DNA from: Rhodococcus opacus B4
GTDB lineage: Bacteria; Actinomycetota; Actinomycetes; Mycobacteriales; Mycobacteriaceae
Reading direction: 5' to 3'
NCBI RefSeq assembly: GCF_000010805.1
Contig: NC_012523.1
Span: 1 to 64,000 of the forward strand
Length of the DNA stretch: 64,000 bases
The translations under genes were made by a program, and so were the position numbers. Under the pieces are notes generated by a model. That model was given only the letters and a program-made list of their open reading frames with translations, searched no databases and was not told where the DNA came from. Shown here piece by piece: positions 42,168-50,406 of this stretch. How positions within the stretch are numbered: position 1 is the first letter of the stretch; each line of letters opens with the position of its first letter.

Positions 42168-42983
42168 TCAGTCCGCGGCGATCTCGCTGATGGCGATGCG
42201 GGCGGCCTTCTCGTCGACGATGGCGTGGTCGGCGGCGAAGGCAGCGGTGAGCGCGTGCAGTGCGAGGTTGTTCACGGCGCGGGGATGCCCGCGTGAGGCG
42301 TTGTGGATGAGCTCGGTCGCGTCGTCGGAGAACAGGGTGTCGTCGCGGCCGGCGATGCGACAGTGGTGGCGGATGTAGTCGGCGGTGTCGGCTGCGCTCA
42401 TCCCGGCGATCGTGTAGCGCACGGCGATGCGCTGGTCCAGGGCGGCGAGCACGCCGAGTCGGAGCCGGTGCCGCAGGGTAGGTTGGCCGACCAGCACGAC
42501 CGCGAAAGGGGATCCGGAGTCCATCTCGTGGTTCGTGAGCAGGCGAATCGCTTCGAGCTGGTGGTTGTCGAGCAGGTGAGATTCGTCGATCACGAGCACC
42601 GGATTACGTCCCCTCTCAGCGTGTTCGGTAGCGAGTGCTTCCGATGCCTGCGGGGCGAGGCTGGCGGTATGGAAGGCGGGGGTGTGCCCGAGCGCGGCGA
42701 CGACGTGCCCCAGCATGCCGCGCACTCCGATGGTGGGGTTGGCCAGGTAGATGATCACGTGCCGGGAGGGGTCGAGGGCCGCGGCGGCGGCGCGGACGGC
42801 GACGGTCTTGCCGGCGCCGACCTCGCCGGTGATCACGCCGATCGCGCGTTGGTCGACGCACCAGGTGATGCGGGCGACTGCCTCGCCGTGGCCGGGGTGG
42901 CGGTGCAGCATTCCCGGTGCGAGGTCGCGCCCGAATGGCATTCGGGTGAAAGCCCAATGTGATTGCAGCCGTTGGATACTCAT
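42168..42983 (-). CDS. ExeA/TniB-like transposition AAA+ ATPase
   Basis: ATG 42983 overlaps the transposase stop by four bases and gives 271 residues. Walker A GEVGAGKT is at 53-60, Walker B is in PVLVIDESHLL, and FAVVLVGQPTLRHRLR gives the sensor region. The opening HWAFTRMPFGRDL is typical of ExeA-like AAA proteins paired with IS transposases. It should select the target or activate the transposase, as TniB or MuB do. Confidence 0.85.
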   Translation of the reverse strand: MSIQRLQSHWAFTRMPFGRDLAPGMLHRHPGHGEAVARITWCVDQRAIGVITGEVGAGKTVAVRAAAAALDPSRHVIIYLANPTIGVRGMLGHVVAALGHTPAFHTASLAPQASEALATEHAERGRNPVLVIDESHLLDNHQLEAIRLLTNHEMDSGSPFAVVLVGQPTLRHRLRLGVLAALDQRIAVRYTIAGMSAADTADYIRHHCRIAGRDDTLFSDDATELIHNASRGHPRAVNNLALHALTAAFAADHAIVDEKAARIAISEIAAD

Positions 42984-44461
42984 GCCGACACCTCGCCGTC
43001 GGTGGCGGGTGTGTGGTCGAGGACGACGACGGTGTCGTCGTCGAGGGAGAGGGCGGGGTTCTCGTCGGCGGCGTGGCCGTGGGTGGTGCTGTAGAGGGCG
43101 TGGTAGCCGATGCGCTCGTCGCGGCGCAGCTGCTCGTGGTGAGCGACCGCGGTCAAGGCGAGGTAGTCGATCCCGGTCTGCGCCGGCGACTGCGGCGCGG
43201 TCGTTTCCGGTTTCGCCTTGGGGTGCGCGTGCCGGGAGATGGTGTGCGGTGTGGCTGTCCCGAAGCTCTTGCCGCGGTAGCGAACCTCGAGGGTTTCCAG
43301 GTCGAACGGGGAGAACACCAACTCCACCTTCCGCCCGACCAGGGCGGGATCGACCTCGTAGACGTTGGCGTGCAGTGACACGGTCGCGGTCTTGGTGACG
43401 GTGCGGTGCTCCGACCACAAGAACGCCTCGGTGAGATCGGCGGCTGTCGGCATCGCCGGGGTGCGGCCGAGCCGGTCCCAGCCGTCCTGCCACCGTGCCA
43501 GCGGACTCTGCCCGGTCTCCGAGTGCACGCGGCGGTGGTACTCGGTCTCCACCCAGGCGGTGAACAGGCGGTTCATCTCCAGCAGCGCGGCCGCGTGGTC
43601 GACGCCGGCGGCGGCGAGGTCCTCGCTGCTGGTGTCGGTGACCTCGACGAGGAACTGCTCGCGCACGGTCCGGAAAAACCGCTCAATCTTGCCTCGGCCC
43701 TGAGGCCGACCGGGGGTCGAGTGCACCAGCCGCACACCGAGTTTCGCGCAGGCACGCAGCAGCCACGCGTCGACGAACGCGGAACCGTTGTCCACGTAAA
43801 TCGCCCGGGGAACACCGCGCGCGGCCAGGGCAGGTTTCAGTGCCGCGGCGAGCCGGACCGTGTCTTCGGCGAACCCGAACCGATAGCCCGGCAGCAACCG
43901 GGAGTGATCGTCGACGAACGCGAACAGGTAGGTCTTGCGGTCTCCGATCCGCGGGCCGTGCAGGGCGTCACCGCACCACAACTCGTTCGGGTCGGCGGCC
44001 TCGAACCGCCCGAACACCGCCGGCGCCTCGCCCGCGCCGGGACCCATCAGGTCCACCCGGTGGAAATGCCGCAGCAGCGTCGATTCCGACGGCGCCCACC
44101 CGGTCGCGGTGCGCAGAATCCGTGCCACCTGCGCGACGGTGCGGGTGGGGTTCTCCCGCTTGAGCGAGGCCGCCAACTCCAGCACCTGCGTGTCGGTGCG
44201 CGCGGCCAGCCGACGTGGTTCGGGCACCAGCGCCTCGAAGCCGCCGCGGCGGTAGCGGCGGATCCAGCGGTCCAGCGTTTCCCGCGAGATCCGCACCTGA
44301 TTGCCGAACGGGTCGGCATGCGGTTCGGCGGCGATCTCGCGCACCAGCTTGCCGCGTTGCTTGGTCGACAACCCCTCGTCCAGGGCCGGGCAGATCAGCC
44401 GATACCGGAACAACCCGATCGCCTGCGCCCGCTCACGGCGCTTGTGCTCATCCAACGACAT
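42980..44461 (-). CDS. DDE transposase (Mu/TniA-like integrase core)
   Basis: ATG 44461 follows GAGAGGGG and gives 493 residues. N-terminal HTH region (ISRETLDRWIRRYRRGGFEAL) binds ends; the integrase core has D165 (WCGDALHG), D224 (IYVDNGSAF) and E260 (GRGKIERFFRTVREQF), so the catalytic triad is complete. A C-terminal Mu-type beta barrel (HANVYEVDPALVGRKVELVF) follows. An upstream GTG at 44533 would overlap the DUF6431 stop but would include a strong hairpin. Confidence 0.88.
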   Translation of the reverse strand: MSLDEHKRRERAQAIGLFRYRLICPALDEGLSTKQRGKLVREIAAEPHADPFGNQVRISRETLDRWIRRYRRGGFEALVPEPRRLAARTDTQVLELAASLKRENPTRTVAQVARILRTATGWAPSESTLLRHFHRVDLMGPGAGEAPAVFGRFEAADPNELWCGDALHGPRIGDRKTYLFAFVDDHSRLLPGYRFGFAEDTVRLAAALKPALAARGVPRAIYVDNGSAFVDAWLLRACAKLGVRLVHSTPGRPQGRGKIERFFRTVREQFLVEVTDTSSEDLAAAGVDHAAALLEMNRLFTAWVETEYHRRVHSETGQSPLARWQDGWDRLGRTPAMPTAADLTEAFLWSEHRTVTKTATVSLHANVYEVDPALVGRKVELVFSPFDLETLEVRYRGKSFGTATPHTISRHAHPKAKPETTAPQSPAQTGIDYLALTAVAHHEQLRRDERIGYHALYSTTHGHAADENPALSLDDDTVVVLDHTPATDGEVSA

Positions 44462-44487
44462 CTTCTCGGTTTCCCCTCTCGATGAAG

Positions 44488-44516
44488 ACCCGCCGGCACA
44501 GGTGTTGCCGGCGGGT
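44488..44516 (-). promoter_or_regulatory. 11-bp hairpin between DUF6431 and transposase genes
   Basis: ACCCGCCGGCA (44488-44498) pairs perfectly with 44506-44516 around a 7-base loop. It lies between the stop of the DUF6431 gene and the ribosome site of the transposase gene and could attenuate transposase expression. Confidence 0.55.
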
Positions 44517-44529
44517 GCCTTCGTGAGGA

Positions 44530-45171
44530 TCACCGATCATCGCCGCCCGCGTCAGGGGCGACTGGTGTTGCGTCCGGCCTCGGCGCCGCCGAGGGCCACC
44601 CCGGGGCGAGGAGGCGACCACCGCTGGCCGCGACCGCCACCCGCACCGGCGTCACCGCGCCGACGAACCCGGCCGGACCGAACCGAGATCGCACCGCCGC
44701 GGCCGCGGTCTCCACCGCACTCAGCACATCCCGCCACCGGCAGCCGGTGGTATCGGGAATCGTCACGTCCACCCCGGCGACCACCGCGACACCGAGAAAC
44801 CACGACCGCACCTCCTCCAACCGCTCCGCCATCCGGCGCAGCCAACCCCGCACCGTCGTCGCCGGCACACCCACGACCGCGGCGACCCGACGATGCCCGC
44901 CGCCCTCCGCGCGCACGGTCAACGCCGCCCAGATCAGTTCCGCCGCATACGCCCTGCGCAGCAGCACAGCTACCGGCAACAACACATGGGTCACCGAACA
45001 CGCCCGGCACCGCGCTCGCCGCGGCCGCAGCCGATCACCGAGCCCGACGATCCGGCGAGCGCGGGCATACCCCCAACCGCCGAGCACACCGTCCCCGCAC
45101 GAGGGGCACCCGATCGTCCCGGCCGCGAGTCGGGACTCGACGTGGACAGGATCAGCCTCTACCGTCACCAT
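44530..45171 (-). CDS. DUF6431 protein of the transposon
   Basis: ATG 45171 follows GGAGG; 213 residues. A zinc-ribbon-like N-terminus is visible: GCPSCGDG, then RARCRACSVTHVLLP, followed by an HTH region (AAVVGVPATTVRGWLRRM). This is the plan of DUF6431 proteins that precede DDE transposases in actinobacterial elements. It probably binds transposon DNA. A hairpin lies upstream at 45191-45235. Confidence 0.72.
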   Translation of the reverse strand: MVTVEADPVHVESRLAAGTIGCPSCGDGVLGGWGYARARRIVGLGDRLRPRRARCRACSVTHVLLPVAVLLRRAYAAELIWAALTVRAEGGGHRRVAAVVGVPATTVRGWLRRMAERLEEVRSWFLGVAVVAGVDVTIPDTTGCRWRDVLSAVETAAAAVRSRFGPAGFVGAVTPVRVAVAASGGRLLAPGWPSAAPRPDATPVAPDAGGDDR

Positions 45172-45190
45172 CAGTGCCTCCAGCACTACA

Positions 45191-45235
45191 GTGCGGCACC
45201 CCGCTGGCCCGCCAAGACTTCGCGGGGTGCCGCGC
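45191..45235 (-). terminator. hairpin upstream of the transposon genes
   Basis: GCGGCACCCCGC (45193-45204) pairs perfectly with 45222-45233, extended by two weaker pairs. It may end transcription from the small leftward genes to the right, insulating the transposon, or attenuate its own operon. Confidence 0.55.
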
Positions 45236-45344
45236 ACCCGTCAGTTCCTCGTCACACTGACGATGCACACGAAGCAGATCAACCCCTGCGATCACCGCGA
45301 TTCTCCATCGGCACCCTCAGTGGAGAACGGGCATGCCGTGGTCG

Positions 45345-45548
45345 TCACCCACAGAGACGGTCAACAATCTGCCACCCGGTGGCGAAGCCGTCGTTGAAGG
45401 TGTCGAGTTCGGCGGCCATGTAGCCGAACTCGATGCCTGCACGTTCGGCGAGCACGTGCAGCGGTTCGTCGTCGCTCTCACCGCACGACGCGAGCACACC
45501 GGCGGTGAATCCCTGCTCGCGGATGATGCGGACCGCGTCCTCGGTCAT
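45345..45548 (-). CDS. 67-residue small protein
   Basis: ATG 45548 follows GGAG with short spacing. The acidic helical peptide (MTEDAVRIIREQGFTAGVLA) has no recognised motif. It is the last of four small leftward genes and was probably once followed by parB before the transposon inserted between them. Confidence 0.5.
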   Translation of the reverse strand: MTEDAVRIIREQGFTAGVLASCGESDDEPLHVLAERAGIEFGYMAAELDTFNDGFATGWQIVDRLCG

Positions 45549-45564
45549 CTCGATCTCCTGGTTG

Positions 45565-45912
45565 TCAGCGGAAGGTGATGGATTCGCGCGTCGGGTAGAC
45601 CCGTACGAATCCGGCGGCGGCGACGGCGTATGCGACTTCGCCGTAGAACAGGACGTCGCCCTTGCTCAGCGATCGGTGACGCTCGGCCCGGTACCGGCGG
45701 ACCACTTCGAGTCCGACAAGCTGGGGGCCGGGTTCGTTGAACACCTCGAAGACCTCCTCGAGGTTCACCTCCAGGTCGCGGCGCGGATCCATCTCGAACC
45801 GAATCACCTCGCGCAGTGGGTCGCCGTCGGTGTAGCCGATGAGCATTGCGTCCCGTGCTTCGTTGTGCAGCACTCGCATCGGCACACTCGGCGCTCCCGG
45901 TGTCACGTTCAT
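45565..45912 (-). CDS. 115-residue hypothetical protein
   Basis: ATG 45912 follows GAAGGG. The soluble protein alternates strands and helices (VIRFEMDPRRDLEVNLEEVFEV) and ends in a strand-rich part. No signal peptide or motif. Two hairpins lie upstream (45936-45957 and the conserved hairpin 45984-46024), so expression is probably controlled in the leader. Confidence 0.6.
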   Translation of the reverse strand: MNVTPGAPSVPMRVLHNEARDAMLIGYTDGDPLREVIRFEMDPRRDLEVNLEEVFEVFNEPGPQLVGLEVVRRYRAERHRSLSKGDVLFYGEVAYAVAAAGFVRVYPTRESITFR

Positions 45913-45935
45913 CTGGGGTTCCCTTCGGTGGTGAT

Positions 45936-45957
45936 GGGACCGGAACTTTCCGGTCCC
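45936..45957 (-). promoter_or_regulatory. perfect 10-bp dyad in the leader of the 115-residue gene
   Basis: GGGACCGGAA (45936-45945) and TTCCGGTCCC (45948-45957) form a near-continuous dyad 24 bases upstream of the start. It could be an operator or a compact RNA hairpin. Confidence 0.5.
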
Positions 45958-45983
45958 GGTCGTGTGTGTGGTGTCCGTCGTGG

Positions 45984-46024
45984 CGGTGGGAACCGGGCAG
46001 ATAGTTGCTGCCCGGTTCCCACCG
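45984..46024 (-). promoter_or_regulatory. conserved leader hairpin, copy 2
   Basis: A perfect 17-bp stem (45984-46000 with 46008-46024) around the same loop ATAGTTG and core CCGGGCAG/CTGCCCGG as copies 1 and 3. The outer nine pairs have a different sequence but still pair fully. Confidence 0.75.
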
Positions 46025-46043
46025 ACGTTTCGGATCGGAGTGC

Positions 46044-46448
46044 TTACGCCGCCTGGGCGGGGCGAGCGCTGCGGCTGGCGATCAGTGCCTCCGCGACCGG
46101 ACCGAGGATCGGTTCCGGGTTTTCGTCCCATCCGGCGACCAGAACGGCGCGGCCGCGAATCGGGTGGTCGGTGACCGGGCCGTACCGGTGAACGATCGCG
46201 GTGGCTAGCTGGTTGATCGGGACGGCGGGGACATGCTGGTGGTTCGCCCCGACGAGCAGGCTCGCCGTGCCCTGGTGGGGGCCGCGTCCGAGGACGAACC
46301 CGGTCGTGCCGACGTCACCGACGGCGTCGAGGGCCGCGCCGATACCGGCCGGGATCCGCAGGCTCGCCCACAACGGGTCGACCGGGAGGTCCTGGGCGGT
46401 CATGGTGCCGTCGATCTCGATCACGACGGCGGAAAAGGTGGTGCGCAT
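46044..46448 (-). CDS. 134-residue hypothetical protein
   Basis: ATG 46448 follows AGAAGGAG. A mixed alpha/beta soluble protein with a plausible compact core (TTFSAVVIEIDGTMTAQDL at the start, RGRAVLVAGWDENPEPIL near the end). No known motif. Belongs to the run of four small leftward genes, which end before the conserved hairpin. Confidence 0.58.
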   Translation of the reverse strand: MRTTFSAVVIEIDGTMTAQDLPVDPLWASLRIPAGIGAALDAVGDVGTTGFVLGRGPHQGTASLLVGANHQHVPAVPINQLATAIVHRYGPVTDHPIRGRAVLVAGWDENPEPILGPVAEALIASRSARPAQAA

Positions 46449-46476
46449 GGTGTCTCCTTCTGAAGGTTGGATGTGG

Positions 46477-46692
46477 TCAGAGGCCGAAGTCGGCCGGGAC
46501 CAGCCGGATCTCGGCCGCTTGGATGTACGGGTCGTCGGGGACAAGGCCGAAGACCATGCCCACCAGCTCGGCGCGCATGTCCGTGTCCAGGTCGTCGAAG
46601 TCGGGGTCTTCCTCGACCCGCAGGTCGGCGTAGATCGCGCGCGCGACGTTGATGGGGTCGATGACCGTGTCGAGGACGATGGTGGTGCTCAC
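46477..46692 (-). CDS. 71-residue acidic small protein
   Basis: GTG 46692 follows GGAGG. The peptide is acidic (DLRVEEDPDFDDLDTDMR) and predicted helical. No family recognised. First gene of the small leftward operon; no clear promoter was found upstream. Confidence 0.5.
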   Translation of the reverse strand: MSTTIVLDTVIDPINVARAIYADLRVEEDPDFDDLDTDMRAELVGMVFGLVPDDPYIQAAEIRLVPADFGL

Positions 46693-47129
46693 ACAGAACC
46701 TCCGATGCTCAGCCGGGCCACCTGCGCGGCCCGATCATTTTTTGTGCCCTTCTGGCAAAGGAGAGGTCCGCCGGTATGAGGTGGCCGGAGTGCAACTGTC
46801 GAGCCGAAAAATCTTGGGGGAGCGAAGCGGAGGAAAGAATTTTCGGAGCCCTTGGGCCGCCGTCAGGCGTCGGCGGTTGCGCGCAGGTCACCGCCGGCGA
46901 GACTCGGAAGGCCAGAAGGGAACAACAACGGCGCCCTTCACTGGGCGGAGCGCAGCGGAGCTCGAATCAGGGGGACACCGCAGGTGGCCTCGCCCGGGAC
47001 GAAGGACCGCGGCCGCCAGACCGACGGCTTCCTGCACACTCCGGCTGGCTTCGGTGGTCATCCACAGAGCCGCCGGTTATCCACAGACCTAGTTGTGGTC
47101 GGGACGCGTTTTGTTGTTCACTCCCCGCC
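46693..47129. other. spacer, no gene supported
   Basis: The open frames here have no ribosome site and unnatural composition. A run of seven T at 46737-46743 is the only notable point. Nothing else recognisable. Confidence 0.4.
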
Positions 47130-47276
47130 ATGAATACGAGTCCAGGAGTCCGAGCCATCGCCAGCTTCGTTGTCGCTGGGGGAGTTTTCCTTACGGCCCT
47201 TGCGGCAGGTTGCAAGAATCGTGATGCGGCGCACTACGCATTCTGGGGCCTCATGTTGACGGCGGCGTTCGCCTAA
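47130..47276 (+). CDS. 48-residue hydrophobic small ORF, lipoprotein-like
   Basis: ATG 47130 opens an ORF with a hydrophobic helix (IASFVVAGGVFLTALAAGC) ending in a lipobox-like LAAGC, followed by about 22 residues with a second hydrophobic patch. The ribosome site is poor. A small membrane peptide is possible but unproven. Confidence 0.35.
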   Translation: MNTSPGVRAIASFVVAGGVFLTALAAGCKNRDAAHYAFWGLMLTAAFA

Positions 47277-47317
47277 TTGCCCAGACTCGCAGCGGCGGAT
47301 AATGGCAGCCGGTGAAG

Positions 47318-48136
47318 TCAGTCGGGCTGCGTGTGGCGGCGAGCATGCCGGGCCAGAAGGTGCTTCTTGTTCTTCTCGCTGCGGAAGATCTCGCGAGTCA
47401 CGGCTTGGTCGATCATTCCGGGCTCGTCGAGCACGCGCTTCGCGGCGAGGCGCATCAACTCGGCGCGATCAGATCCGACCCGTGCGGCCAGCGCGTCGAG
47501 CTTGTCACGGAGGGCATCGTCGAAGTGCACATTCGCCCTGGCCGGATAGATCTCGGGTCTGAGATCCCGCAACGGCGCAATGGCCTCCAGGTCTCTAGTG
47601 AGGTCACCGGGCTCGTCCAACAGGCGCCGAAGGACGACCCGCAGCAGCGCAGTGTTGAGCTTGTCCCCGTATCGTCCGGCGAGCCTCCAGACTTGCTGCT
47701 TGCTGGACGGGAGAACCATCACGTCGACCCAGTCGGACAGCCCTGCCCGCTCGGCCTCACGGAGCAGTGGATGCTTGTAGCGACCAGGCGCTTCCAGGAA
47801 ACGATGCAGCGCAATCCGCATGAGGGCACTGACCGTGGTGTCGTGCTCGACGGCCAACTCCGCGAACTCCAGCGCAGTGGCAGGCTCCACTTTGATTTTC
47901 AGCATGACCAGCGGGATCGCCCGCAGCGCTTCCGAGATCCTCCGCTGTTCCGAGAGACCACGACCGACAGCCTTGGGCTGATTAACAAGTCGCCGGCACG
48001 CAACACGGACCAGCGCCCCAAATCGACGGGGGCCGATTCCCTCGGCCATCTCCTCGAGTCTGCGTTTGGTCTCCGGGTCGAAGCGAAGCGCGATGGGATC
48101 GCCCACAGGGATCCGCCCAGGCTTCAACTCAGTCAT
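47318..48136 (-). CDS. tandem ribbon-helix-helix-like repeat protein
   Basis: ATG 48136 gives 272 residues (a longer frame upstream overlaps dyad-rich DNA). Four consecutive units of about 55-60 residues each show a short strand, a helix and a second helix, as in RHH dimers: IALRFDPETKRRLEEMAE..LVRVACRRL; LKIKVEPATALEFAELA..LMRIALHRF; VMVLPSSKQQVWRLAG..LLRVVLRRL; ANVHFDDALRDKLDALA..LMRLAAKRV. A fused multi-RHH protein could span several operator half-sites; the upstream 48190-48430 region is full of dyads. Function is inferred from repeats only. Confidence 0.6.
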   Translation of the reverse strand: MTELKPGRIPVGDPIALRFDPETKRRLEEMAEGIGPRRFGALVRVACRRLVNQPKAVGRGLSEQRRISEALRAIPLVMLKIKVEPATALEFAELAVEHDTTVSALMRIALHRFLEAPGRYKHPLLREAERAGLSDWVDVMVLPSSKQQVWRLAGRYGDKLNTALLRVVLRRLLDEPGDLTRDLEAIAPLRDLRPEIYPARANVHFDDALRDKLDALAARVGSDRAELMRLAAKRVLDEPGMIDQAVTREIFRSEKNKKHLLARHARRHTQPD

Positions 48137-48661
48137 TCCTCGATCTTCTCGTCCGCACCCGCAACCCTCTTCGTGTGGGTTCGCTGATGGCTCGGCGGTG
48201 ACGATCATTCGGGAAAGATGCGAAGCCGCTGACACGCTCGGTGCAGGCGGCTTCTCATGTGCATGGCGTGCCGCGTGGCATACGCAACACCACCACACGC
48301 GTGCCGGTGGCGCTCATTGCGTGGTGTCGCCAGGTCGCATGCCACGCCCAACTTCGCCCGGCAACGTGTCCCGGTCGAGTACTGCTGGGCGCCCGCGATC
48401 ACGGCGCGCAGCAGTACTCGGCGTACCTCCATGCCTCCTTTGCCGGTGTTGCGGCTCGGCTGGCGCCTACGAACGCGGCGGCAGCCGAGCCGCCCTACTC
48501 TTGTCGCAAGCCTCCGACCTGCGACGATAACCCTGGCGAATCGATCTCAAGTGCAAGTACGATCTCTTCCTGAGGTTACAAAAGTAGGAAAGTGTGATAC
48601 TTTAATTGAGGAGTTAGGTACCCCAGCTGTAGAAGCCTGGGGAAACCCAACTCGCCGATAA
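48137..48661. other. dyad-rich spacer upstream of the tandem RHH gene
   Basis: No convincing gene. Nested inverted repeats include GCGTGGCAT near 48267 with ATGCCACGC near 48340, and a 12-bp perfect stem CGAGTACTGCTG (48376-48387) with 48409-48420. From about 48540 the DNA becomes AT-rich and holds a weak hairpin CCCCAG/CTGGGG near 48635. It may be an operator or centromere array, or a replication-related site. Confidence 0.45.
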
Positions 48662-48778
48662 TTAAATATCGACCAGGTTTGCAAACATCTGTTCAAGCAG
48701 CCATCGGACGAGTGCTCCAGCCAGAAGCTTTCCGATAACGCTAGAGACGCGCTTAGAGCGCGGCTGATCAGGCGTCAT
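48662..48778 (-). CDS. 38-residue amphipathic small protein
   Basis: ATG 48778 is preceded by GGAGGTGGGAGG, among the strongest ribosome sites here. The peptide is basic at the start and hydrophobic later (IGKLLAGALVRWLLEQMFANLV), as for a membrane-active or toxin-like peptide. It lies in an AT-rich patch. A 12-bp dyad (48828-48858) just upstream could be its operator. Confidence 0.5.
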   Translation of the reverse strand: MTPDQPRSKRVSSVIGKLLAGALVRWLLEQMFANLVDI

Positions 48779-48827
48779 GCCTCCCACCTCCTCTCTTTGT
48801 AGTTGTTGGTGGAACCGGTCACACAGA

Positions 48828-48858
48828 TATCCGACACCAGACGAGATGGTGTCGGATA
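48828..48858. promoter_or_regulatory. 12-bp perfect dyad upstream of the small peptide gene
   Basis: TATCCGACACCA (48828-48839) pairs perfectly with 48847-48858 around a 7-base loop. It may be an operator for the peptide gene or a terminator for the neighbouring leftward gene. Confidence 0.5.
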
Positions 48859-48932
48859 GAGGCGTGTCCGGGTACATCCTATCAGATCGCTTGACCTGGG
48901 CTTTTGTTCACCCCGATGTACCAATCCCGCCG

Positions 48933-48964
48933 CCGGAGACCGGGTTTCCCCGGTCCGTCTCCGG
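48933..48964 (-). terminator. hairpin after the 423-residue HTH gene
   Basis: CCGGAGAC (48933-48940) pairs with GTCTCCGG (48957-48964); the inner bases can pair further in two ways. It lies 36 bases beyond the stop of the leftward gene. Confidence 0.55.
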
Positions 48965-49000
48965 GTTCCCTGGCGGCCCTGCGAGTCCCAAGGCCCGTGG

Positions 49001-50272
49001 TCAGTTCCTGTCGAAGAACGTCTCCGCTTCCCGACGAATCTGTGCGAGCCGCTTCGAGACTGCGCTGTGGCTGGCGTACCCCAGCATCTCGGCGATCTCG
49101 CTCTTGCTCGTCACGCCGCTGTTGAGGAGCACTACGATCTGCCTGTTACGGGCATCGAGCAGCGCGAGGAAGTCGTTGGTGACGACGTTGCCCACGATCT
49201 CGCTCTCCGGTCCTTGGACCGGGATGGTGTCGGTCAACTCGACGAACGTCACCTTGATCTTTCGCCGCTTGCCGTGCAGCTTTCGTTCGAAGTCTTCTCT
49301 CGCGTACGACCAGTGGCTGGAGAAGTCGTCCTCGATCCGGTGAGAGCGGACAGCGTCGAGGATGCCGCGTAGCTGACCGATTCGGTCCGCGGCCTCCACC
49401 GTCTCGACCAGGGCTTCACGGGCGTCGTCCTCACCGAACCAGACGGGCCCGCCCTTCCGGGGGTTGCCGGCCACCGCCGCCTCGAGCACGCTGCCATCCT
49501 CGAGAGTGACCGGCCCGGCGGTCTTGCCCTTGTCGACCTCATCGAAGTCACGCAGTCGGTCCTGAATGACCGCCGTGACCGCCGGCACCCAGAAATCGAG
49601 ATTGTGGGTCAGCAGCCGTACCGGGTCGTCGTCCGAGAACGCCTTCATCTTCGATCCCGACTCCAGGTGGGGCCACACTGTCCATGCCCACGCCCGGGTG
49701 AGCCGGGCAGCGAAGTCGGCTGGCAGGAAGTCATCGACACCCGCATTGTCAGCCATGAATGGCCACTGTCCGCGACGCAGCGTCGGCAACCCGAACATAT
49801 CCAGGACGCGCTTCGGCAGCAGGTGCATTAACGGTGCGTACTCGAAGTATCGCGACCGTGTGCGAGGCACGAGAGTGACGTTGACGTCCCCGAGCTCCGC
49901 CAGCTTAGCCAACTGGTCCGGAAGATCGTCCACGTCGAAGAACCGGCGCCGGAACTGGGCCGACTCCCAAAGCATGTTCCACTTCCCGACCGCCAGCTCG
50001 AACTCCGGACCCGCGTTGTGGGGCATCGACAACGCCACATACTCCGGCGGCGACGGTTCCAATGGGCGGACCATGCCGCCGAACATGAACCCGGCCGAGA
50101 GGTTGTACAAGGACGGGAACTCGTCCGGGGTCGCGTCCTCCTCGGGGAGAAACACCGCATCGCGGCGCCACTCCAAGATCTCTGCCGCAGTGGGCTCGCG
50201 CTCCTCCTCACTCATCGGGTCCCCCGTCATCTGTGCCACTGCCCGGTTCGTCTGCTCGTTTGTCATCGTCAT
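49001..50272 (-). CDS. large protein with C-terminal helix-turn-helix
   Basis: 423 residues. The N-terminal 320 residues are acidic and mixed alpha/beta with no recognised motif. The last 60 residues (LDARNRQIVVLLNSG, then SKSEIAEMLGYASHSAVSKRLAQIR) form a sigma-region-4-like HTH. Such a plan suits a sequence-specific regulator with a sensory or interaction domain. It lies just downstream of the giant methylase-helicase gene and might act with it. Confidence 0.6.
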   Translation of the reverse strand: MTMTNEQTNRAVAQMTGDPMSEEEREPTAAEILEWRRDAVFLPEEDATPDEFPSLYNLSAGFMFGGMVRPLEPSPPEYVALSMPHNAGPEFELAVGKWNMLWESAQFRRRFFDVDDLPDQLAKLAELGDVNVTLVPRTRSRYFEYAPLMHLLPKRVLDMFGLPTLRRGQWPFMADNAGVDDFLPADFAARLTRAWAWTVWPHLESGSKMKAFSDDDPVRLLTHNLDFWVPAVTAVIQDRLRDFDEVDKGKTAGPVTLEDGSVLEAAVAGNPRKGGPVWFGEDDAREALVETVEAADRIGQLRGILDAVRSHRIEDDFSSHWSYAREDFERKLHGKRRKIKVTFVELTDTIPVQGPESEIVGNVVTNDFLALLDARNRQIVVLLNSGVTSKSEIAEMLGYASHSAVSKRLAQIRREAETFFDRN

Positions 50273-50359
50273 ACCTACATCACGACGGTCCTCCCTGATT
50301 CCGTTCCGAGAGCTCCGTCACATAGTTCTTCCGTCCGGCTGCTATATCGAGGGAGTCCG

Positions 50360-50398
50360 GCGGGCACGACTAACAGGTCCTCTACTGGTCGTGCCCGC
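50360..50398 (-). terminator. 11-bp hairpin after the giant gene
   Basis: GCGGGCACGAC (50360-50370) pairs perfectly with GTCGTGCCCGC (50388-50398). It lies eight bases beyond the stop of the giant gene and upstream of the HTH gene. Confidence 0.6.
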
Positions 50399-50406
50399 AA
50401 GCGGGT

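Larger units (their letters stand above)
42168..45171 (-). mobile_element. three-gene TniA/TniB-type transposon (DUF6431, DDE transposase, AAA ATPase)
   Basis: Three coupled leftward genes form a Mu/Tn7-like unit: DUF6431 protein, DDE transposase, ExeA/TniB-like ATPase. The given limits are those of the genes. Candidate inverted ends are TCGTCAGTG (41949) and CACTGACGA (45255), giving about 3.3 kb, but nine bases are too few to be sure, and no target duplication was seen. Confidence 0.65.

Noticed and set aside
48551..48661. Short rightward ORF resembling a lasso-peptide leader (LPEVTKVG)
   Set aside because: No ribosome site, no core-like sequence after the expected Thr, and no maturation enzymes in the neighbourhood.
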